A DNA stretch of 64,000 nucleotides from CAVPOO01 sp963707015 (GTDB lineage Bacteria > Pseudomonadota > Gammaproteobacteria > Thiohalobacterales > Thiohalobacteraceae). Within the stretch, counting starts at the first letter, position 1. Each line of letters begins with the position of its first letter. Positions 25,664-35,138 of this stretch are shown one piece after another. The notes under the pieces were generated by a model. It ran no database searches. It saw only the letters and a program-made list of their open reading frames with translations, and was not told the origin of the DNA. The DNA is taken from assembly GCA_963707015.1 (NCBI GenBank), contig CAVPOO010000007.1:1-64000 (forward strand). Direction: 5' to 3'. A program made the position numbers and the translations under genes.

Positions 25664-25824
25664 TGATAATGACGGATCTGATGGCCACGGAAAAACACGG
25701 AAAGAACCAACACCCATTAGAATTTTTTCCGTGTCCTTCCGTGGATTCCGTGGCTATAAATAAAAATACGGACACTCAGCCTGATTTGTCAGCATCCGTT
25801 ATTCTTAAGTTGAAAGAGTACTAG
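25664..25824. repeat. dispersed ACGGAA-type repeat, copy B
   Basis: This is the second copy of the repeat at 20881-21050, sharing GATAATGACGGAT, CCACGGAAAAACACGGAAAG, TTCCGTGGATTCCGTGGCTA and the end CATCCGTTATT...GTACTAG. It runs directly into MITE copy 2, with which it shares CTAG, so the MITE probably inserted at that CTAG. Confidence 0.7.
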
Positions 25825-26068
25825 CCCGCATTTCTCACCGGGCGGCGATAGAGTCACATAATGCACTGAGGTAACGAACAGAGTGCAGATCAGGGAAAAG
25901 ACAGCGTGTAATCAGGCTGTGCCTATCCCGGCCCTGGCTGGTTCTCGCGCGCCCGGACTTGCGCTTCACTCAAGTGGTAGCTACGGCTACCACTTTCCCT
26001 CCAGCGCGGCATCCGGACACACGAGCCCTGCGCCAGCATCCGGGATCCCGGTGAGAAATGCGGGCTAG
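25821..26068 (+). mobile_element. MITE-like element, copy 2 (248 bp)
   Basis: It has the same terminal inverted repeat (CTAGCCCGCATTTCTCACC...) and internal sequence as 3215-3537, in the opposite orientation and about 75 bp shorter. An internal hairpin is built on GTGGTAGCTACGGCTACCAC. Non-coding. It is inserted at the end of repeat copy B, between DUF4404 and egtD. Confidence 0.8.
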
Positions 26069-26124
26069 CCTGCCAGCCGTCACACCGCAATCAGCGGCAC
26101 CCCTGCTCACGGGCAGATCCGGGT

Positions 26125-27081
26125 TCAGGAGCGCAGTTCCAGGTAGTGGACGCTGAACAATTCCTGCGAATCCAGCCAGCAGCGAACCTCGTGAAAACCC
26201 GCCTTGGCGGCGAGCCGTCGAAATTCCTCCGGCGTATATTTGTATGAGCACTCGGTATGGATGGTGTCGCCGGTGCAGAAATCAAAGACATGACCATCGA
26301 CCCGCACGCGCTGGTCACACTCGCTCACCAGATGCATCTCAATCCTGCCGGCCGCCTCGTTGAAAAACGCCTTGTGGGCGAACAGGTCGGGATCAAAATC
26401 GGCATTCAGTTCCCGGTTGATGCGTTCCAGGAGGTTACGGTTGAAGGCCGCGGTCACACCCTGCTGATCGTTATAGGCGGCATCGAGGGTGGGCTTGTCT
26501 TTTCTGAGATCAACGCCGATCAGCAGCGTCCCGTTAGCGCCTACCGCATGAGCAATTCTCGACAGAAAATCGACCGCCTCCGCCGGCTCGAAATTACCCA
26601 GGCTTGAGCCCGGAAAGAAGGCGAGACGGCGGCCATCGGGTATGTCATCCGGTACCACCAGCTGATGAACGAAGTCGACACAGGCGGCACGAATATCCAG
26701 CCAGGGATACGCCTTGCCGAGCGCGGCAGCGGACTCGAGAAGAAATTCACCCGCGATATCCATGGGCACATAGGCCGCCGGTCGCAGCGCATCGAGCAGC
26801 AAACGCACCTTGCAACTGTTGCCGGCGCCCGGCTCGATCACGACACTGCCGGGCCCGATCAGCTCGGCTATCTCGCCGGCATAGCGCTGCAGAATCTCGC
26901 ACTCGGCATTGGGCAGGTAGTATTCGGGCTGCTCACAGATCTGCTCAAAGAGTTCCGAGCCCCGTGTATCGTAGAAGTACCTGGGCGGAATCGATCGCCG
27001 CCTGCGGCTCAGACCCTCTATCACCGCCTGATGCAGACTCGTCGTAACCGGTTTGTAATCGTAGAAGCGGACACTCTCCAT
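26125..27081 (-). CDS. egtD: L-histidine N-alpha-methyltransferase (EgtD-like)
   Basis: This 318-residue SAM-dependent methyltransferase has the family blocks RRRSIPPRYFYDTRGSELFE, QPEYYLPNAECEIL, EPGAGNSCKVRLLLDAL (SAM binding) and FFPGSSLGNFEPAEA, and the C-terminal YSYKY-like CSYKYTPEEFRRLA. EgtD trimethylates histidine to hercynine, the first step of ergothioneine synthesis. No egtB sulfoxide synthase is next to it, so hercynine may be the product or egtB may lie elsewhere. Expressed alone on the minus strand. Confidence 0.9.
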   Translation of the reverse strand: MESVRFYDYKPVTTSLHQAVIEGLSRRRRSIPPRYFYDTRGSELFEQICEQPEYYLPNAECEILQRYAGEIAELIGPGSVVIEPGAGNSCKVRLLLDALRPAAYVPMDIAGEFLLESAAALGKAYPWLDIRAACVDFVHQLVVPDDIPDGRRLAFFPGSSLGNFEPAEAVDFLSRIAHAVGANGTLLIGVDLRKDKPTLDAAYNDQQGVTAAFNRNLLERINRELNADFDPDLFAHKAFFNEAAGRIEMHLVSECDQRVRVDGHVFDFCTGDTIHTECSYKYTPEEFRRLAAKAGFHEVRCWLDSQELFSVHYLELRS

Positions 27082-27314
27082 GGGCGCCTCACAGTGTAAG
27101 GCGACGCGTGCCAGAGGACAATTTTGCCAACCGTCTGCGGACGCGCAATAACCTTACACAAACAGTGAAGATCCTTTCACAAAAATCCGGCCGCTCAGCC
27201 GCTTGCGCGGAACAGCTCAGACCGCACCGGCGACAGGCCGCTCGGCCTGAGCGTCGCGGGGGACGCTGCACTTGCGGGACAACACCCCCCGGCGCAGCGG
27301 TATCGCGCCTTCGC

Positions 27315-29207
27315 TCAATGCGGATAAAGGGGTGCAAGCCCACCGTCGCGATCGGCTGCGGCGGCTGTCTTTGCCTGCAGGCCCTGCCGGAAGATGTCCC
27401 AGAATCCCGCGCCGTCCCAGGCCAGATCGCCGGGCGCATACAGCGCCTGGTCGAGTGCCCGCACCGCATCGGCGCCCGATGCCAGCCGCGTGGCAATGGC
27501 GCCCAGGCTGCGGGGGGGATGATCCGGCCACTCGGCCGCCGCCCAGGCCAGCAGCGCCCGGGCAGCGGCATTCGGATCGTTTTTCGCGCAGGCCGCCTGC
27601 AGGTCGCGCCGCGCCTCACCGGCACGCGGGACATCGGCAACCGCCTGCGACGCCGTGACGGCAACTTGCCCCGGCACGGGTGGCTCGCGTCTCTCGCGTC
27701 TCGACGGGCGTAACGCCAGACGCGTGCCCGCCACAGTGAGCACGGCAGCTGCAGCCAGCCATAGCCACCAGATCCCGGGAATGTCCGTCCAGCCTGCCGC
27801 GGCCACCGGCGGTGCCCCGAGCGCCGCCGCATCGCCCGGGTCGTCGACCGCAGCCGCGGGCTGAGGCGGCACCGCGCCCGGGACTGAACCGCCAGCGGCC
27901 GGTAGAACGTTCACCTCCCAGGCGGGTAACACGGCGACGCGTTGCTCATTGGCCCGAACATCCCACCAGGCCAGACGAATCTCCGGGACACTGAGCTTCC
28001 CGGCCGCAGACGGCACAAGGGCAAGCGACTGCTCGCTGTGACCATAGACCCAGCGCCCGTCGCTGCGACTCTCGCGCACGGGTTGCTCCGGATAGACACG
28101 CATTCCGGACACCTCGGGAATCGGGATCACCGGCAACTGCGAGGCGGCAAGCCCTTTGGCCTCCAGGGTAAGGGTGCGCGTGACGGGTTCACCGACACGA
28201 AACTCGGGTGGGCTCTCCGCCCAGCCGTCCCGCAGGACCAGTTCTTCGCTCGGCAGCCAGTTCGTACCCGTGTAGGCGGCGGGTCGCGGCCTGACATCCA
28301 GAGTCAGCGCCGGGCTGCGTGCCCGGATGCGTTTGCCGGGGTCCCCCAGCAGGCGCCCCCCGAACAGGCCATTGTCGAAAAAGGGATCGCCCCCGAAGAA
28401 CTGCTCCATCATCGTGCCCATGGGCGATCGCGGACTGCGACGGTCGGACTCCGACGGGACACGTCCGGTGAAACTGACGGGCGGGAGGGTCAGCGTGCCA
28501 CTCTTTTCCGCAAAGACCGCATAGTGACGCTCGACGACCTGATAGCGTTGCCCGCCAATTGTCGTGGTGTAATGCGTATCATCCCCCAGGCGTTCTACCA
28601 CGGCATTGTTCGGCTGCGGATCTGCAAGCGTGCCTTCGATCAGGGGAACACGGTAATAGAGCCGCGTCGTGTAACGGATCTGCTGCTGGACGAAGGGCGA
28701 GGCATCTTCCGGCTCGGTTTCGACCTCCATGAACAACGGCCTGGCTTCCTGGCCGGACACAGCCTCGGGTTGCTCGACAACCTTCAGGCTGAGCGGCCGG
28801 GTGGTCTCATTGCCCACCCGCAGCGCCGGAATCTCGAGTGAACCGGTATGCCCGGGATCCAGCTCCACATGCCATTGTGTCCTGTCGGAGCGGCGCCCGT
28901 TGATGATCTGCACCTGCTGGCTGGTGCTGGTACCGAGGATCGTGAAATCCTTTTCGAGCGCTGACAAATCGGGACTGACACCGGGGTTCTGGCCGTCGGC
29001 CTCCAGGGTCAGGGTCACCGTGTCACCGGCATGCACCGTCGTACGATCGAGGCTCGCCTGTACATCTGCCCACACGCCGGGCGTAAACATCATCAGCAAC
29101 ACAAGCATGCTCCATATTCCGCCTGTGGTTGCGGCGTTGCCCTGTCTCGCTGGTCGCTTTTTACCCGGCATCACTCTGTCCCTCGTCATGGCTGTCTCAT
29201 GCCTCAC
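27315..29207 (-). CDS. batD: BatD-family membrane protein (oxygen/stress tolerance cluster)
   Basis: This 630-residue protein has an N-terminal signal segment (SMLVLLMMFTPGVWA-D) and a long beta-sandwich region beginning DVQASLDRTTVHAGDTVTLTLEADG. It also has a central loop (GGDPFFDNGLFGGRLLG), a late transmembrane helix (IWWLWLAAAAVLTVAG) and a cytoplasmic helical tail ending in AARALLAWAAAEWPD. This matches BatD. The start is a GTG at 29207 overlapping the TGA of the upstream gene; ATG at 29189 is an alternative. It is the last gene of the moxR operon. Confidence 0.88.
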   Translation of the reverse strand: MRHETAMTRDRVMPGKKRPARQGNAATTGGIWSMLVLLMMFTPGVWADVQASLDRTTVHAGDTVTLTLEADGQNPGVSPDLSALEKDFTILGTSTSQQVQIINGRRSDRTQWHVELDPGHTGSLEIPALRVGNETTRPLSLKVVEQPEAVSGQEARPLFMEVETEPEDASPFVQQQIRYTTRLYYRVPLIEGTLADPQPNNAVVERLGDDTHYTTTIGGQRYQVVERHYAVFAEKSGTLTLPPVSFTGRVPSESDRRSPRSPMGTMMEQFFGGDPFFDNGLFGGRLLGDPGKRIRARSPALTLDVRPRPAAYTGTNWLPSEELVLRDGWAESPPEFRVGEPVTRTLTLEAKGLAASQLPVIPIPEVSGMRVYPEQPVRESRSDGRWVYGHSEQSLALVPSAAGKLSVPEIRLAWWDVRANEQRVAVLPAWEVNVLPAAGGSVPGAVPPQPAAAVDDPGDAAALGAPPVAAAGWTDIPGIWWLWLAAAAVLTVAGTRLALRPSRRERREPPVPGQVAVTASQAVADVPRAGEARRDLQAACAKNDPNAAARALLAWAAAEWPDHPPRSLGAIATRLASGADAVRALDQALYAPGDLAWDGAGFWDIFRQGLQAKTAAAADRDGGLAPLYPH

Positions 29208-31231
29208 CAGCGCTCGCTGCCGTCGGTCGCCGGGCGGGTCGCGCGCTGCTGGTACTGATAGAGAAATTTGCGGCGCAGCAGGCCGCCGGGGTCATCCGGA
29301 ATACGTCGCAGCCACTGCGCCGCCGCCTGTTGCTCCTCGCTGGTCAGGGGCTCGGCCGCCACCTGGGCGTCCGTGGGCGAACGCGCTTGCGCAGCAGCTG
29401 TCTCTTTAGACGACCCAGCCGCCTGTTCGAGCGGCTGTGCGGGCGCGAGGGGCGGTTGCACGTGAGTGTCATCCTCTGTCGAGGCGGCTTGCGCGGGCGC
29501 ATCCCGCGTCAGGTCTTCGCCCCGCTCTTCACTGCCGGCCGGCGGGAACGACCGTCCGGCCTGTTGGCCGGCATCGCCCCCGGCCTGTGCCGCCGGCGTC
29601 TCCGATCCCTGAGCATCCTGTGCCGTATCCACCGACGCCTGTTGCGACGCCTCGTCGTCGGCGCGCGCCCCTTGCGCGGGCTGCGCCTGCGCGTCAGCCT
29701 CGCTGACGCCATTGCCGTCCTGTCCGCCCTGCTCGCCTGCTTGAGGCGATGAATGGGCGTCGCTGCCTGACTGATCCTGCTGTTGCTGGTCCTGTTGCTG
29801 GTCCTGTTGCTGGTCCTGTTGCTGTTGCTGTTGCTGTTGCTGGTCCTGGTCCTGCTGCTGTTGCTGGCGCAGCAGTTCCTCGATCACGGCCTTATTGTGT
29901 TCGGCATCCGGCATGTCCGGCTGCTCGGCCAGCGCCTGCTGGTACGCCGCGATCGCCTCTTCGTAGCGACCCAGCTGCGCCAGCGCATTGCCGCGGTTGT
30001 ACGCGCCATCGGGCCCGCAGGTGCCGGCAAAGGCCTGCAGCGCCTGCGCATAGTCGCCGCCCCGGTAGTGCGCCGTGCCACGCCGCAACGGGTCCTCCGC
30101 CAGCTGCGCCGCGCGGTCGAATTCGCCTGCCTCCAGGGCCTGCTCGGATTGCTGGTCGCGTCGCATCCACAGATCATCCCAGCTGGCCGCCATGGCCGGC
30201 TCCGGTGTCACGAGGGTTCCCGCGACCAGCAGGACCACGCCCAGCAGCCAGCCGCGACGAAATGCCAGGGCGGCCAGTGGCAGCAACAGCACCACCAGCC
30301 AGGGACCGCGCGACTGCCAGCTGTCGGTCTCCAGGCCGGTGTCCTCGGTTTGGGTGTGCAGGCCTGGCACGCCCTCTGGCATCAACCAGTCGAGGTCGGC
30401 GTCATTGCCGCTGATGCTCGCGTAGCGCCCGCCGCCGGCGCTCGCCAGCGCGCGCATCGCAGCCGTATCGAGCCTGGGCACCACGATGTTACCGGCGCCG
30501 TCGCGCACATAGCCGCCGCTGCCGTTCGGCAGTGGCGCACCCGCCTCCGTGCCGACCCCCAGCACGGAAGTCCGGTATCCCTCGGCCCGCAGTTCCTCCG
30601 CCGCGTCTCGCGCAGCCGCCGGGTCAAACCCATCCGCGATCAACAGAATCTCGCCGCGTCCAGCACCGGCCTGCTGCATGAGTTCAGCGGCCTTACGCAA
30701 CCCCAGATCGGCACGGCTACCCTGCACCGGCATGATGTCCGGGTCCAGGGCCTTGACCAGCGCCGCAATGGTATCGGCGTCGCGGGTCAGCGGTGACACC
30801 ACGAAGGCATCGCCGGCAAAGGCGACCAGACCGACCTGACCCTCATCGCTGCGTTTGAGGATGTCCACGACCTTGTAGACGGCACGCGCGAGGCGCGACG
30901 GCTTGAGATCGGCGGTATACATCGACCGCGACAGGTCCAGCACCACGACACGTGCGTCCTGGCTACGCAGCACCGGCTGGGGCTGCTTCTCCCACACGGG
31001 ATCCGCCAGTGCGACAACCGCCACCAGCCAGCCGGCCGCCAGCAGCCAGACCGGCAGCCGGGCGGCGCCCCTGCCGGGGTTGACCAGCAGATAGGGCAGC
31101 AACTCGACATCGCAGATCCGGCGCCACGCGGCTTCGCCGCTGCCGGGGTTGCGGACCCGCCATGCCAGCAGCGCCAGGGGAATCAGCGCCAGAAACCATA
31201 AAGGCTGAAGGAAGTGGAAATCCTCAGGCAT
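29204..31231 (-). CDS. BatB-BatC fusion: VWA domain, TPR and Gln-rich tail
   Basis: The 675-residue product has two N-terminal membrane helices, a von Willebrand A domain with the MIDAS sequence DLSRSMYT (about residues 99-106), further membrane helices near residues 300-340, and a TPR stretch (AYNRGNALAQLGRYEEAIAAYQQALAEQPD). A Gln/Asp-Gln low-complexity tract and a long Ala/Gln/Asp-rich tail follow. In many bacteria the VWA (BatB) and TPR (BatC) parts are separate proteins; here they are fused. It probably forms a membrane complex with BatA and BatD under control of MoxR. It overlaps the neighbouring genes by 8 and 4 bp. Confidence 0.88.
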   Translation of the reverse strand: MPEDFHFLQPLWFLALIPLALLAWRVRNPGSGEAAWRRICDVELLPYLLVNPGRGAARLPVWLLAAGWLVAVVALADPVWEKQPQPVLRSQDARVVVLDLSRSMYTADLKPSRLARAVYKVVDILKRSDEGQVGLVAFAGDAFVVSPLTRDADTIAALVKALDPDIMPVQGSRADLGLRKAAELMQQAGAGRGEILLIADGFDPAAARDAAEELRAEGYRTSVLGVGTEAGAPLPNGSGGYVRDGAGNIVVPRLDTAAMRALASAGGGRYASISGNDADLDWLMPEGVPGLHTQTEDTGLETDSWQSRGPWLVVLLLPLAALAFRRGWLLGVVLLVAGTLVTPEPAMAASWDDLWMRRDQQSEQALEAGEFDRAAQLAEDPLRRGTAHYRGGDYAQALQAFAGTCGPDGAYNRGNALAQLGRYEEAIAAYQQALAEQPDMPDAEHNKAVIEELLRQQQQQDQDQQQQQQQQQDQQQDQQQDQQQQDQSGSDAHSSPQAGEQGGQDGNGVSEADAQAQPAQGARADDEASQQASVDTAQDAQGSETPAAQAGGDAGQQAGRSFPPAGSEERGEDLTRDAPAQAASTEDDTHVQPPLAPAQPLEQAAGSSKETAAAQARSPTDAQVAAEPLTSEEQQAAAQWLRRIPDDPGGLLRRKFLYQYQQRATRPATDGSERW

Positions 31232-32237
31232 GGCGCATACCGCTCAGTGGCAGGCGGCGTTGCAGGCCGCTGGCGGCCAGCACCAGCAGCGCACTGATGC
31301 CCAGCGCCGCTGCCAGCGGCCACAGGTAGAGTTCGCGAACCGGCCGGAAGGTTTGCTCGTCCTCACTGACCGGCTCCAGCTGATCGAGCAAGCCATAGAT
31401 CTCCTGCAGACCGGCAATATCGCGGGCCCGGAAGTATCTGCCGCCGGTCTTCGCGGCGATGACTGTCAGCGTCTTCTCATCGAGTTCCGTCGCGGGCACG
31501 CGCTGGGTTCCGAAGAAGCCACGCACCAGGGTTTCCTCGGCCCCGACACCGATCGTATAGATGCGCACACCCTCCTGCGCCGCCAGGTCGGCCGCCTTCA
31601 GGGGATCGACACTCCCCGCCGTGTTGGCACCGTCAGTGAGCAGCACCAGGACGCGGTTTTCCTGGGGCTGATCGCGCAGACGCTTCACCGCCAGACCGAT
31701 GGCATCGCCGATCGCGGTGCGCTTGCCGGCCAGACCGATAGCCGCCTCCTCGAGCAGCGTGCGCACGGTGCTGCGATCGAATGTCAGCGGCGTCTGCACG
31801 TAGGCCTGATCCCCGAACAGGATCAGGCCCAGGCGATCACCCATACGGCGTTCGATAAAGTCACCGGCAACGAACTTGACGGCCGTCAGCCTGTCGGTCA
31901 GCCGCTGACCGAGCCGCATGTCCTGGGTCTCCATGCTGCCCGAGATATCGACCGCCAGCAGGATATCACGCCCGCTGACCGGCAGGCGGATGGGATCACC
32001 CAGGAACTGGGGACGCGCGGCGGCGCCCACCAGCAGTAACCAGGCGAGGACCGCGGCTGTCAGCCGCAGCCGCGATCGGCCGGCCTTTGCCTTCCCGCCC
32101 CCGGCAACGAGCGCCGCGTAAAACGGCACCCGCAACGCGCTGACCGGGGTATGCGCTGCGCGCGGCACCAGCCAGACCACCAGCAGGGGCAGTGGCAAGG
32201 CGGCCAGCAGCCAGGGCCATGCGAACTCAAGATTCAC
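31224..32237 (-). CDS. batA: BatA-like VWA-domain membrane protein
   Basis: This 337-residue protein has two N-terminal hydrophobic segments (about residues 8-24 and 59-72), a VWA domain with the MIDAS motif DISGSMETQDM (Asp97) and TDGANT, and a C-terminal membrane helix (LYLWPLAAALGISALLVLA). The layout is that of aerotolerance-type BatA: a metal-dependent adhesion domain on the periplasmic side. It overlaps the upstream DUF4381 gene by 11 bp and the downstream gene by 8 bp, indicating one operon. Confidence 0.9.
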   Translation of the reverse strand: MNLEFAWPWLLAALPLPLLVVWLVPRAAHTPVSALRVPFYAALVAGGGKAKAGRSRLRLTAAVLAWLLLVGAAARPQFLGDPIRLPVSGRDILLAVDISGSMETQDMRLGQRLTDRLTAVKFVAGDFIERRMGDRLGLILFGDQAYVQTPLTFDRSTVRTLLEEAAIGLAGKRTAIGDAIGLAVKRLRDQPQENRVLVLLTDGANTAGSVDPLKAADLAAQEGVRIYTIGVGAEETLVRGFFGTQRVPATELDEKTLTVIAAKTGGRYFRARDIAGLQEIYGLLDQLEPVSEDEQTFRPVRELYLWPLAAALGISALLVLAASGLQRRLPLSGMRHA

Positions 32238-32718
32238 GGGTCACTCCGGCGTTTTTCGTGATCCAGGCCTTGGCCAGCGCGATCAAGGCCTCGGCATCAA
32301 CCTCCACCTGGACGGCGTAGGGGCCCGTCGCCAATACCTGCCCCGGCCCCGCGGTGAAGGCACCCTCGCCGCCGGTCGCGTCGAGAAACCCCAACCAGTC
32401 CCTGCCGAGCAGGGAGGCAACCTGTTTCCGCGGGAAGCGCGCGAGTGCGACACGCCGCAACAGCGTGGACACGCCCGTTACAAAACCCTGTGCATCCGCC
32501 GCGCTGTAGGATCTGGCCAGCCCATCCAGGGCAGCCAGTACCTGTTGGCGCTGCCGGCGCGCGCGGTAATGCCGGTAGCCGCGCCGGCCGAGAACCACCA
32601 GCGCGATGGCGAGCACGAGCGCCACCACCCACCAGCCGGGTGCCGGCGGCCACAGCTCGGGTGGCGGCGGCGCGTGAATACCACGCAGATCCAGTGCCGG
32701 CGGGCTGCCCGGATTCAT
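32227..32718 (-). CDS. DUF4381-family membrane protein
   Basis: This 163-residue protein starts with a Pro-rich segment (LRGIHAPPPPELWPPAPGWW), then a membrane helix (VVALVLAIALVVLG), a basic stretch and a helical cytoplasmic domain with LLRRVALARFPRKQVASLLGRDWLGFLD. These are the hallmarks of DUF4381 proteins that accompany moxR-DUF58-VWA operons. Exact role unknown. It overlaps both neighbours (4 and 11 bp). Confidence 0.85.
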   Translation of the reverse strand: MNPGSPPALDLRGIHAPPPPELWPPAPGWWVVALVLAIALVVLGRRGYRHYRARRQRQQVLAALDGLARSYSAADAQGFVTGVSTLLRRVALARFPRKQVASLLGRDWLGFLDATGGEGAFTAGPGQVLATGPYAVQVEVDAEALIALAKAWITKNAGVTRES

Positions 32719-33731
32719 GCCGCCGCCTCCGCCGGGCTGCCCCCTGCGCGGGCCTGGCCGGCGAGTCCGCTGCGCAGGCGTTCGACCACATCGTCGCTGG
32801 TCGCAATCCGCAGCAGAGGCACCGAGCCACGGCGCATCAGGTCGCGCACACGCGCATGGTGCCCGGCAAAATACCGTGCATAGGCCGCCTGCACCGCCTG
32901 CGAGCGGGTGTCCAGAATGTCGCTGCGCATTCCGTCGCTGATGGCATAGCGGCCCGGGGGTGGCGGCTGAATCTCCAGGGCGTCCACGATCTGGCAGGCC
33001 ACCACGTCGCTGTGCTGACGCAGACGCTGCAGGTGGACATGCGTCTCGTCATCGATGCCATAGAAATCACTCAGGATAAACACCAGACCGCCCGGCCGGG
33101 CTACCCGGCGCAGGCGCAGCAGCGCTGCGGTCAGGGCGCCGGCATGGACCTGGGCAGCGCCTGCCTGCGGCTCGCCGGCCCTCACGAGCTCACGCACCAG
33201 ACGCATCACGCCGCGCTGACCGCCGAGCGGGCGGAGTTCCCGGTGCCCGCCGTTGAACAGCAGCGCGCCGATACGGTCGTGATGATGCACGGCTGCCCAG
33301 CCGATCAGCGCAGCGGCGCGCGCGGCAACCACCGATTTGAACGCACCCCGCGTCCCAAAGAACATGCCCGGACCGAGGTCGACCATCACGACCACGGGAC
33401 GCTCGCGCTCTTCCTGGTAAAGCTTGACATGCGGCCGGCCGGCCGCCCGCGCGGTCACGCGCCAGTCCATATTGCGGATGTCATCACCCGCCTGATACGC
33501 CCGCGACTCGAGATAATCCATGCCTCGGCCCCGAAAGCGCGAGGCATGACCGCCCGCAAGGCTACTCAGGGCCGGTTGCCGGTTGCCCAGCCTGAGGTCA
33601 CGCGCCCTGAGCCTGAGCGCGATCAGCTCCTCGGCGCTGACGCGCACCGCGGAGCCGGGACTCCCCGCCGCGTTGGGCGCCGGTGGGGCAGCGGCGCCCA
33701 GGGCAGCGAATATTCTGCGCAATGACAGCAT
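32715..33731 (-). CDS. DUF58-family protein
   Basis: This 338-residue protein has the DUF58 core: GRGMDYLESRAYQAGDDIRNMDWRVTARAGRPHVK-like sequence at about residues 68-105, followed by a VWA-like fold (VVVMVDLGPGMFFGT; GLVFILSDFYG). DUF58 proteins always travel with MoxR ATPases. It lies 3 bp after moxR and overlaps the next gene by 4 bp. It has no transmembrane segment, so a cytoplasmic partner of MoxR is likely. Confidence 0.88.
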   Translation of the reverse strand: MLSLRRIFAALGAAAPPAPNAAGSPGSAVRVSAEELIALRLRARDLRLGNRQPALSSLAGGHASRFRGRGMDYLESRAYQAGDDIRNMDWRVTARAAGRPHVKLYQEERERPVVVMVDLGPGMFFGTRGAFKSVVAARAAALIGWAAVHHHDRIGALLFNGGHRELRPLGGQRGVMRLVRELVRAGEPQAGAAQVHAGALTAALLRLRRVARPGGLVFILSDFYGIDDETHVHLQRLRQHSDVVACQIVDALEIQPPPPGRYAISDGMRSDILDTRSQAVQAAYARYFAGHHARVRDLMRRGSVPLLRIATSDDVVERLRSGLAGQARAGGSPAEAAA

Positions 33732-33734
33732 GGC

Positions 33735-34745
33735 TCAGGATACGGGCACCCGCTGCAGAAGCTCGCGAATGAAGTCATCGGCCGTGACACCCTCGGCCTC
33801 GGCCTCGAAGGACATCAGAATCCGGTGCCGCAAGGTGTCAAAGGCGACGGCCTGGACATCCTCGGGAGAAACGTAATCGCGATTCCTGAGCCAGGCATGC
33901 GCGCGGGCGCAACGGTCCGTGGCGATGGTGCCGCGCGGACTGGCCCCGAAGTTCACCCAGCGCTGCAGTTCATTCCCATAGGGTGACGGATCGCGCGAGG
34001 CGAGCAGCAGCTGCACCAGGTACTCCTCGACGGCCGGCGCCATGTGCAACTCGAGCACCTCCTTCTGGGCACCGAACACCTGCTCCTGGGTGAGCAGGAC
34101 ATCGGGCCGGACGCCTTCGCGCCGGGCCTCGAGGGCCTGCCTGCGGGCAAGCTCGAGAATCTGTTTTTCGGTGCCCGCGCCGGGATAGCCGATGCGCACA
34201 TGCATCAGGAAGCGATCGAGCTGCGCCTCGGGCAGCGGATAGGTGCCTTCCTGTTCGATCGGGTTCTGGGTGGCCATGACCAGGAACAGCTGCGGCAATC
34301 GATAGGTGACCTGACCGACCGTAATCTGCCGTTCTCCCATGGCCTCCAGCAGCGCCGACTGCACCTTGGCGGGCGCCCGGTTGATCTCGTCGGCGAGCAC
34401 CAGGTTGTGGAAGATCGGCCCGCGCTGAAAATCGAAGTCGCCCGTCTGCGGACGATACACCTCGGTGCCCGTCAGGTCGCCGGGCAGCAGGTCCGGCGTG
34501 AACTGCAGGCGGTGGAAGTCCCCCTGTACCCGTCTCGCGAGCTCCTTGATGGCGGTCGTCTTGGCCAGCCCCGGCGCCCCTTCGACCAGCAGGTGGCCAT
34601 CGGCCAGCAGCGCAATCAACAGCCGGTCGACCAGCGCCTGCTGGCCGATGATCCGGCCCTCCAGCTCCTCGCGCAGGCGCGCGAAGGCCGCCTGGGCCGT
34701 ACTCGTTGTATCAGACAGCTTCTCGCTTACCGCTCCCGTATTCAT
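33735..34745 (-). CDS. MoxR-family AAA+ ATPase
   Basis: This 336-residue ATPase has Walker A GAPGLAKT (residues 56-63), Walker B VLADEINRAPAKVQSALLEAM, sensor-1 VMATQNPIEQEGTYPLPEAQLDRFL and a C-terminal lid. It is the first gene of a six-gene minus-strand operon with DUF58, DUF4381, two VWA proteins and BatD. MoxR proteins act as chaperone-like ATPases in maturation or control of VWA-containing complexes, often linked to envelope stress. Confidence 0.93.
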   Translation of the reverse strand: MNTGAVSEKLSDTTSTAQAAFARLREELEGRIIGQQALVDRLLIALLADGHLLVEGAPGLAKTTAIKELARRVQGDFHRLQFTPDLLPGDLTGTEVYRPQTGDFDFQRGPIFHNLVLADEINRAPAKVQSALLEAMGERQITVGQVTYRLPQLFLVMATQNPIEQEGTYPLPEAQLDRFLMHVRIGYPGAGTEKQILELARRQALEARREGVRPDVLLTQEQVFGAQKEVLELHMAPAVEEYLVQLLLASRDPSPYGNELQRWVNFGASPRGTIATDRCARAHAWLRNRDYVSPEDVQAVAFDTLRHRILMSFEAEAEGVTADDFIRELLQRVPVS

Positions 34746-35138
34746 TGCATGACCTCGTTACCCCTGTTCGGCTGTCACCCGTGCATCGGTGAGACAATCG
34801 CAGGACCGCCGCAGTTCCGTCGCGCCGGGATCGCCGGCCGCTTTTAACCACAGCGCCCCCGCAGCAATTTACCGCGGCCGGCCCCGAAAATTAAGTCTTC
34901 CTTGACCAGCAGGTGCATGACAGATAACCAGAAACCCCCTGGGCAGGCGCGAGGCACCGGCGCGCCCGGCACGGGTTGCCAGCCCGCCGCCGGACCCTTA
35001 CCCTCGCCTGAGCGTCCGTCGAGACCGTCGGAGTGCCGCATGAATGACCACCGGGCGCCTGATGGCAGAGGGATACTGGTACAATGGCGCTACCGGATGA
35101 TCCGCACGGCTTCTTCGCAACGAGTGAGTGACAGACCC
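34746..35138. other. divergent promoter region between moxR and the pcm-like gene
   Basis: No gene is supported, although the pcm-like frame is open through part of it. TGGTACAATGG near 35078-35089 resembles a -10 element for the rightward genes. The left half should contain the moxR promoter. Confidence 0.5.
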
